Assembly (NCBI GenBank): GCA_001599815.1
Contig: BCIA01000002.1
Coordinates: 4,251,626 to 4,315,625 of the forward strand
Direction of reading: 5' to 3'
Length of the DNA: 64,000 nt
Source of the DNA: Furcasterigmium furcatum
Lineage: Eukaryota > Ascomycota > Sordariomycetes > Glomerellales > Plectosphaerellaceae
How positions within the stretch are numbered: position 1 is the stretch's first letter; each line of letters begins with the position of its first letter. Shown piece by piece: positions 57,746-64,000 of the stretch. Below the pieces are notes generated by a model. It was not told where the DNA came from, ran no database searches, and saw only the letters and a program-made list of their open reading frames with translations. The position numbers and the translations under genes are program-made.

Positions 57746-58496
57746 TCTTGGGATGGGCAGAGGTATCCTTGCTGTGTGTGACTGGGGTTATGCCTGGGAT
57801 TCAACGGCCTCGGTCAAGCTAGAGGGGAGATCTTCGGTTGATGAATGGAACAGCTTCAGGGAGAAGGCAATTTGGGGAGGGGTACAGAGATCTGAGCACA
57901 TCTAGGCATGTAATAGACGTTAATTGAGTATCGTGAAGGAGACCTGGAGGTCTTTGGAAGAAGAGTGTCGGTGAAAAGCCCCTTTAGTCGCAAACTCTAT
58001 TACATCAATTACTCTTTTAGGTGCATGGAGGTCAGGAGGTCTTTCGGTGCTGTTCTGCACCTACCTCCAACAAACAGCCACCCCGATAAGCCGGAAACTC
58101 GGTCTATCCTTTCTCCTTCACCGACCACATCGACTACACCGCACACCGAGAACCTCGGTAAGCACCTTCCCCACCCACCGCACGGACCACCAGGCGAACG
58201 TGGAGCGACCTCCCGGGTCAAAATTTACAATGGATCCACCCAAATTCACTTCCCTGAGTTCCTTTCCGACAATCTACCAGGAGGCCTGCATCATCGCCTG
58301 GAAAAACAAGTTCCAGTACCACCTCGCCGTTGAACAAGCCCGCGAAAAAGGGATTCACATCCATCGTCCTAGCCATCAAAACAGACCGCCCCACCCGGAC
58401 AGCTATCTCTACGCTCAGGTCCTCTCCAAGCAGAAGGATCTCTCCGTTGCCGAACCCGAGGACGACACCCAGAGTCAAGACACCGAAGAATTCACA
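57746..58496. other. spacer and leader region of TOM22
   Basis: About 750 bp. A GTAAGC donor at 58158 could start a leader intron. From 58230 to the TOM22 start an ATG-initiated frame stays open in phase with TOM22 (see findings). Otherwise no gene. Confidence 0.5.
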
Positions 58497-59065
58497 ATGG
58501 TTCAGCTCGTTGAGGTCGAGGATGAGCACTTCCAGGGCTCCCAGAAGGGACCCATCGAGGATGATGCCGACTTCACCGATACCGGTACGTCTAGATACCC
58601 CCCGCGCTTCCATGGGACTCGACGCCGCTCGCATCTGCCGCAAAGACTCGCGTGACATCGCCCAGCTGACGCTCCATCTCCCCAGACTCCGAGATTTCCG
58701 ATGACAGCGACTACGACCCGATGCACGAGTCTCTGGGCGAGCGCCTCTACGCCCTCAAGGATATGATCCCCCCGACGACCCGTGGCTGGATCGGAGCCCA
58801 GGTCGACACCGGCGCCCGCGTCGTCCAGAACACCTGGTACTACGGCTCGCGCACCCTCTGGGTCGTCTGCGCCACCGCCCTCATGATCGGCGTCCCCCTG
58901 GCCACCTGCTGGGCCGAGGACCAGCAGCTCGAGGGCATGGAGCGCGAGTACCGCATGCGCGAGATGGGCGGCGAGCTCCTGACCGCCGGCGAGGGCAAGG
59001 AGGGCTCGACCGCCGACCAGCTCGAGCAGTCCCTGGGCAAGGCCGAGGCCCGCCCCTCTCTGTAA
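58497..59065 (+). CDS. TOM22: mitochondrial import receptor subunit TOM22
   Basis: Exons 58497..58584 and 58686..59065; a 101-bp intron; 155 residues, matching the roughly 154 of Neurospora TOM22. The central receptor and organiser of the outer-membrane TOM complex; it binds presequences through its acidic cytosolic domain and TOM40 through its membrane helix. Seen: MVQLVEVEDEHFQ; a strongly acidic stretch (EDDADFTDTDSEISDDSDYD); the conserved ERLYALKDMIPPTTRGWI just before the membrane; a single tail-region helix at about 83-104 (TLWVVCATALMIGVPLATCW); and a short intermembrane-space tail with MEREYRMREMGGELLTAG, ending RPSL. The ATG at 58497 has a strong context (CACAATGG) and gives the family N-terminus. 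Confidence 0.96.
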
Positions 59066-59791
59066 ACGACTGAGCGGCGCCCGATCATCGCTCTCTCGAC
59101 GACTTTTTCTCCGTCCACTTCTCGCCCGTTTCCCGGCGAGCCCGAACACTTGTACATTACTTAGATCACGCGCCCTTCTTCTCGGCCGTTTGCCTGCGGA
59201 CTCGGGGCGGGCGGCACCTTTCCAGCTTGCCTACTCGCGCAGCGATTCTTGCATTTCAGCGGGACGAGGGCGCGGGCAGCCGAGGGAACACGACAGAACT
59301 GGATGGGTCTGGACGCTTGGCTTTGGAGGGGATGGCGACGAACGGGCCATTCTATTGATGTGGGAGGGTTGGCCTGCTGTCTCTTCTGGCTTTGCGCTCC
59401 GTGTATTATGGGATATTCTGGGGATAATGCTGCGCACTGGAGAGGATACGTTGCTCTCAACTCATCGGGACGGAGGCTCCCATTGTACTTTGTGCCACTA
59501 GCAGTTTGGGGCTGGGGATAGCCACCAATTCATGACCATTCAACCATCTTCTGGAGTGATTCGTTTGATTGTATAATGGAGATATTCCATAAAGCAACTT
59601 GAGGATGATGTACACGGTGCGACCTCTAGACGAAGGCTCGCATGTTGGGTGACACGTATGGATCTCATGCCGATCTCCACAGCCTAGAACTAAGGTTCTG
59701 TCTTCTCTCAACTCCAACCTATTAACGCATCTCAGAGGCGGCCACAGAGCCCAGATCATCGCCTCCTTGACAACACCAAGAAACCACAAAA
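59066..59791. other. intergenic region between TOM22 and the deaminase gene
   Basis: About 730 bp without a supported gene; the TOM22 3'-UTR and the promoter of the next gene. Confidence 0.5.
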
Positions 59792-61071
59792 ATGGGGATA
59801 GATTTCAAAGCCCTTCCCAAGATCGAGGTGAATTAATTTAATTGAATCATATTCCCTTGCTATGCCCCAGTCAATACTGACATATCACAGCTGCACGCTC
59901 ATCTCACCGGCAGCATCAGCCGCCAAACCCTGCATGATATCTGGGTCCCCAAGCATGCCGCCGGCGAGACGACCCTCGACGATCCTGCCATCGTGATGCC
60001 AGAGGGCAAACACGACTATGATCTCATCACGTACCCTCTCTGACCTGGCTGCCACAAACCCCGCCTCGGACCCTGACACTCTCCAGCTTCTTCCCCCTCT
60101 TCTCAAGCTACATCTACGCCCTCCTACCCGACGCCGCCTCCCTCACACACGCAACCCGCGCCGTCCTCTCCGACTTCGCCGCCGACGGCACCGTCTACCT
60201 CGAGCTCCGCACCACCCCGCGCCGCACCCTCGCCGCAGACGGCTCTGTCCTCCTCACCAAGGAAGCCTACATCCGCACCGTCCTCGCCGCCATCGACGCC
60301 TGGGAGCTCGAGGCCCCCAAGCCCCTGGCCCTCCACACTAGGCTGATTCTGAGCGTCGACAGGCGCGATTCCCCCGAGGACGCGGCCGAGACCCTCCGCA
60401 TCGCGACCGCCCTCCGCGCGGAGACCAAGACCCCCGTCCCCTGCCTCGCGGGAAGCAGGATCGTAGGCCTTGATCTCTGCGGCGACCCTCGCGCCCGGGC
60501 ACCCGGCGACCCCCGCGGCACGGTCGACGTGTTCACGCCCGTGTTCCGGGAGGCCAGGGCCGCGGGGCTGCGGGTGACGGTGCACTTTGCCGAGGCCCCC
60601 GCGTCCTCGTCGGACGCGGAGCTGGAGACCCTTCTGGGCTGGGCGCCGGATCGGCTGGGGCATGTGATCTGTCTGAGTCCGGGGGTGAAGGAGGCCGTGA
60701 GGCGGAAGGGGCGGGAGGGGGGCATCGGCCTGGAGCTGTGCCTGAGCTGTAACGTCCAGGCGAAGATGGTGGAGGGCGGGTTCCGGGGGCATCATCTCGG
60801 GGAGTGGCTGGGGACGGAGGGGTGTTGGGTCTCGCTAGGGGTAGGTCTTCCTTTCGCCGCTGGCGATGCTTGGAAGAGGTTGTGCGCTGACGACGTTGGA
60901 TAGACTGATGACGTTGGCGTGTTTGGGAGCCCGCTGTCGAATGAGTACCGGCTTGCGGCGGAGCACTTCGGTCTTTCCGATGAGCAGGTTCGTGTGCTGG
61001 CGAGGCAGGGGGTTGAGTCCATCTTCGGCGGAGAGGAGGAGAAGGAGAGGCTGAGGAAGTCGATGTGGTGA
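59792..61071 (+). CDS. adenosine deaminase-like protein (ADAL / N6-methyl-AMP deaminase type)
   Basis: Exons 59792..59827, 59891..60030, 60087..60840 and 60904..61071; introns of 63, 56 and 63 bp; 365 residues. A zinc-dependent amidohydrolase of the adenosine/AMP deaminase superfamily; the ADAL branch deaminates N6-modified AMP to IMP in nucleotide salvage. Seen: FKALPKIELHAHLTGSIS with the metal-binding His14/His16; FAADGTVYLELRTTPR; GLDLCGDP; VTVHFAEA with His225/Glu228; RLGHVICLS; LELCLSCN; and WVSLGTDDVGVFGSPLSNEY with Asp312/Asp313 of the active site. The short first exon (12 codons) ends right before the HxH motif, as in other fungal homologues. Two donors are non-standard (GTGAAT, GTACCC), but phases and motifs fit exactly. 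True adenosine deaminase activity is less likely than ADAL, given the LELRTTPR motif. Confidence 0.92.
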
Positions 61072-61831
61072 TGTGGCGAGGCGGGACGTATGGCAAGTCT
61101 AGACTCATCAAGATAGTAGACAAGATCACCAAGAAGCATCACAGAGCCAATGTCAATCTCACAGAGTTCAAGCTGTATCATGTGTATCTTCTCTCGCCTC
61201 ATTTGTCTTCTACCATGGCGATCTGTTCTACCCCCTCCCCTTCGAGTGATCTCTCCAAGCCCCCGTCACTCTACTACACAACAACTCCCTACATGGGAAT
61301 AAATTCCCCGAATCAAACCCTAGGCACGAGATGCCGCAGCCAGCAAAAGCCAGTCGGCAGCCCTCGGCCGAGCTTCACAAGACAATAAGGGGGCTGACAA
61401 GAACCGCAAGTGCCGCCCCAGGTGCCATCTTCAAGCGAACAAAAACCCTTTCCTCCCGCCTCAAGTATGGTGGTATCATTTCCAGACAGAAAGAAAAAGG
61501 GAGACAAAACGACAGGCAAGGGAAAGGAAAAAGTGGCGGTGAGCCGATGCGTGCTTTGCTGCAGAATGCGCGATGAAGGGACCGGTCTGAAATAGCACCA
61601 GGGAGCAAACGATCCGCCTCGCTCCAACCGGGTCATCATGAGGCGGCGTTAAGGTAGTGGTGGTGGTGGTGGTGGGAGGAAAGTAAGGTGCTTTTCCGTG
61701 GTCGACAAAGTGAAGAGCCATCCTGGGCTGATGTATTGAACACAGGGGTGGTGATAGAGGAATTAGGTGAAGGAGTGAAGAGGTCGTAAGTGTCGGATGT
61801 GTCTGTCGACCGAGTCTTCCGTGGCAGTTAT
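61072..61831. other. convergent intergenic region
   Basis: About 760 bp between the deaminase stop codon and the stop of the minus-strand gene. It holds both 3' flanks and a TGG microsatellite at 61658-61675. No gene is supported. Confidence 0.55.
61658..61675. repeat. TGG trinucleotide microsatellite
   Basis: Six perfect TGG units in the 3' flank of the minus-strand gene ending at 61832. Confidence 0.85.
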
Positions 61832-64000
61832 CTACTGGCCGAAGGAAGTGTGGTTCTGGTGTGCCTCGAGGAGAGCTGCCAAAGGGTCAGTTACTGAATC
61901 GGGCCATATCAAGGGGGGCTACTCACTATGCAGCAGCTCCATCTGCCCAGCGCGGTCCTCGCAGGCCATCTGGAGACCAGGGCCTTCGATCAGGTCGAGA
62001 ACCACGCTGTTCGGGAGCTCCTGGACCTCCACGTCCGGCGTATAGGGCGTGCGGAACTCGCTGAGATGATACCGCTTGACACCGGTAGCAGGCTTGTCCT
62101 TGTTGCCGGTCGCCGAGACTGTCAGGATCAAAAAGCCCTGGTTGTCGATGCCCAGAGTGCGGCGCTTCCACAGCAGGTTATCGGGGAACTGGACGTTGAC
62201 GTCGCCCATGTACTGCACCGAAGGCTGCGCCGGGTGCAACTCGCTGAGATCCGCGAGGTCCTCCTCCTTGACCGTGGGAGAGATAAGGGTGGGAGTCATG
62301 CCCTTGCCCAGGCTGGAGCTGATGGAGGAAGAGAGTCTGCGCATGAATCTACCAGCGCGGCTCTTCTTCTTGTCGCTCTTAGTCGACTTGCTGTCATCGC
62401 CAGAGCCGCTCGCCTCCGTGGCTGACGACGGAGAGAGGGCTCCCGCGGCCGCGTCCTTGCTGATCGAAGACCGACGACTGCTGATAGACAGGCGACGGGG
62501 GAACGAGCTGCCATTGTTGTTGTGCGTCGAGGGGGGTCGCGAAGGAGACGTCTTGGGGCTCAAGACAGAAGGGGGTGTCAAGATATCGGCTGATCCTGAC
62601 GTCAAAGACTTGCGGCGGTCCTTGATAAAGTCTCTAACAATGCTCAAAGAGGACCGCCTACCTTTAGTCTCCTCCTCGTCATCTCTGTCGCGCGACATCG
62701 AACGCCGTGTCTCCCGGGACATTCTCCTCTCCTGGAGAGTGGCCCTGGGCGCTGGCGGAGGCGGGTCTGCGGCTCTCTGGTGGTTCACCTCAAGTGGCGA
62801 CTGCTTGAAATCCAATCGTGAGAATTCGGACGGGTCCCTGTGCAGCTCGGGCTGCGCGCCTGCTTCGCTGGGATCCCTGAGGATCCTGGCGGTTACAGAA
62901 ATACTCTCGGGTCTCCCACGGGGCATGGTGCTCGCGGGCGGGATAGACGGCACGGCCTCAAACATTGACAGCCTGCTGGCCATGGAACCTGACCTGTCCC
63001 GCGGTACCCTGGCCTCGGGAGAGCCTTCGTGGGAGTCGGAGATGGCCGTGTTGCTTCGCTGGGGGCTGCGGCGGGAAAGCGAAGTAGCTCGTTCCGCCAC
63101 CGACGGAGAGCGTGACGGCTCCCTGGCCTTTCCTACGGAGAAGAAGGCGGCTGACGGAGCGTTGCTTCGGGTCGAGTTGCTCCGGGAAGGCGTCTCGCCG
63201 GGAGCGTTGGCGGAGAGCATCTCGAGCGCCTTGATCCTCTGAGAAATCCTAGAGCCGAGCTTGCCGGTCTTAGGCGCCAAGTTCTCGCGGCTGGAGGTCT
63301 GCTGCTGGGTGATCTTGTGCAGATACGCAGCGCCAGAGGACACGGACCGTGCGGAGTTCTGGACAACATCTGCGGGCGTGAGGAGGTTGCCTCGGATGGG
63401 GTTCGAGATAGTGCGGATGACGCGGGGATTGCCCTTGCCGTCGGCCTCTCCGGGTGAGCTGGGAAAGACTGGCGAGATGGGGGACTTGGAGACGAGCATG
63501 GGCTTCGCCTGCTCGACGGTGGCAGACTGAAGCTCGTCCATCAGGTCCTCGTCGTCCGAGAGATTGGCCTCTGAGGGTGGGACGCTGATGTCGGTACGGA
63601 TGGGCTCGATGGTTCTGCGCTTGATCTTTTCTTGGCTGATTTCCGTTCCATCATCCTTTGCCGGGGTAGCAGGAGGCACAATCGTTGGGAGAGTAGCAGA
63701 AGGAGAAGCAGAAATGTTGGTAGAGAACTTGGAAGTCGGGATGCCGACAGAGGGAGACGCTGGCGAAGCGGCGATATGCGGCGGTGTGCTGACCATGTCG
63801 TCGTCGAGAATTGCCGTACCACGATACTCCTCGGGAGTGCGCTGGTTCGGCGTCATGGCATTGTGCGCCGCAAACTTGGAGATGGGCGGTGTCAGAGGCG
63901 GCTCAGGGATATCCTGCTCGTCCAGCTCTGGCTTCTTCTCAGGCTCTGCGGGTTCTTCGACCCGTGCAGATGGCTGAACCAAGTCTTGGGGCTTCTCTTC
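61832..64000 (-). CDS. large Ser-rich protein with C-terminal PH-like domain (5' partial)
   Basis: Last exons only: >64000..61927 and 61875..61832, with a 51-bp intron (GTGAGT, branch AACTGAC, acceptor GCAG). The frame is open to the window edge (EEKPQDLVQPSARVEEPAEP), so the start lies outside; at least 708 residues are present. Most is disordered, with Pro/Ser-rich runs (EPPLTPPISKFAAHN) and many basic-Ser motifs that look like kinase sites (SSLSIVRDFIKDRRKSLTSG, FPRRLSISSRRSSISKD, KKKSRAGRFMRRLSSSISSS). The C-terminal 110 residues look folded (VQYMGDVNVQFPDNLLWKRR, TLGIDNQGFLILTVSA, GVKRYHLSEFRTPYTPDVE, NSVVLDLIEGPGLQMACEDR, ending LLEAHQNHTSFGQ), a beta-strand pattern with a closing helix typical of PH-like domains. 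This suggests a membrane- or cortex-associated regulator under kinase control; the family is not recognised with certainty. Confidence 0.85.

Noticed and set aside
62076..63242. 388-codon plus-strand frame opposite the Ser-rich gene
   Set aside because: Antisense of a Ser/Arg-rich coding exon; Leu/Ser bias without domain.
1..64000. Bacterial-type systems (operons, CRISPR arrays, toxin-antitoxin, prophage) or a secondary-metabolite cluster
   Set aside because: All confident genes are intron-bearing or typical fungal housekeeping/signalling genes; no spaced direct repeats, no polyketide or peptide synthetase, no transposase or reverse transcriptase frame is visible.

Overview
This window is nuclear DNA from a filamentous ascomycete (Pezizomycotina), most likely a Sordariomycete. 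The evidence is short spliceosomal introns (mostly 48-70 bp, GTRNGT donors, CTRAC-like branch points, YAG acceptors), C/G-ending codons, long pyrimidine-rich leaders, monocistronic genes on both strands, and a gene set typical of moulds. All introns below were placed by eye by matching donor, branch point, acceptor and reading phase; none was tested with transcripts.

Layout. 1-9.7 kb: serine palmitoyltransferase LCB2 (+), then a divergent pair that should convert choline to glycine betaine, betaine-aldehyde dehydrogenase (-) and a choline oxidase of the GMC family (+). 13-14.7 kb: an STE50-type SAM/RA adaptor. 16.2 kb: a small cysteine-rich candidate gene. 20.4-22.4 kb: a seven-exon MFS transporter of the anion:cation symporter family, followed by tRNA-Thr(AGT). 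23.9-27.4 kb: TAF14 (YEATS) and RanBP1, both minus strand, with a 55-codon membrane-peptide ORF just upstream of TAF14. 28.4-31 kb: an 858-residue membrane protein of unknown function. 32.9-39 kb: a phosducin-like protein and the heterotrimeric G-protein beta subunit, neighbours on the minus strand. 42.3-44.2 kb: an external-type alternative NADH dehydrogenase. 44.2-49.3 kb: a gene-poor 5 kb with a 24-A homopolymer and an unresolved base. 49.3-54.4 kb: a proline-rich single-pass membrane protein and an intronless 535-residue protein with a long Arg/Glu coiled coil. 54.4-56.1 kb: an AT-rich gap. 56.1-61.1 kb: a BSC6-like MFS transporter with a 15-bp microexon, TOM22, and an adenosine-deaminase-like protein (ADAL type). 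61.8 kb to the right edge: the 3' part of a large Ser-rich protein whose 5' end lies outside the window.

Functional threads. The choline oxidase/BADH pair is a complete two-step osmolyte or choline-use pathway, and the oxidase ends in a canonical peroxisomal signal (ARL). STE50, the phosducin-like protein and G-beta are three parts of G-protein/MAP-kinase signalling within 26 kb; the last two act on the same complex and are immediate neighbours. I saw no secondary-metabolite cluster, no intact transposon and no CRISPR-like or bacterial defence system.
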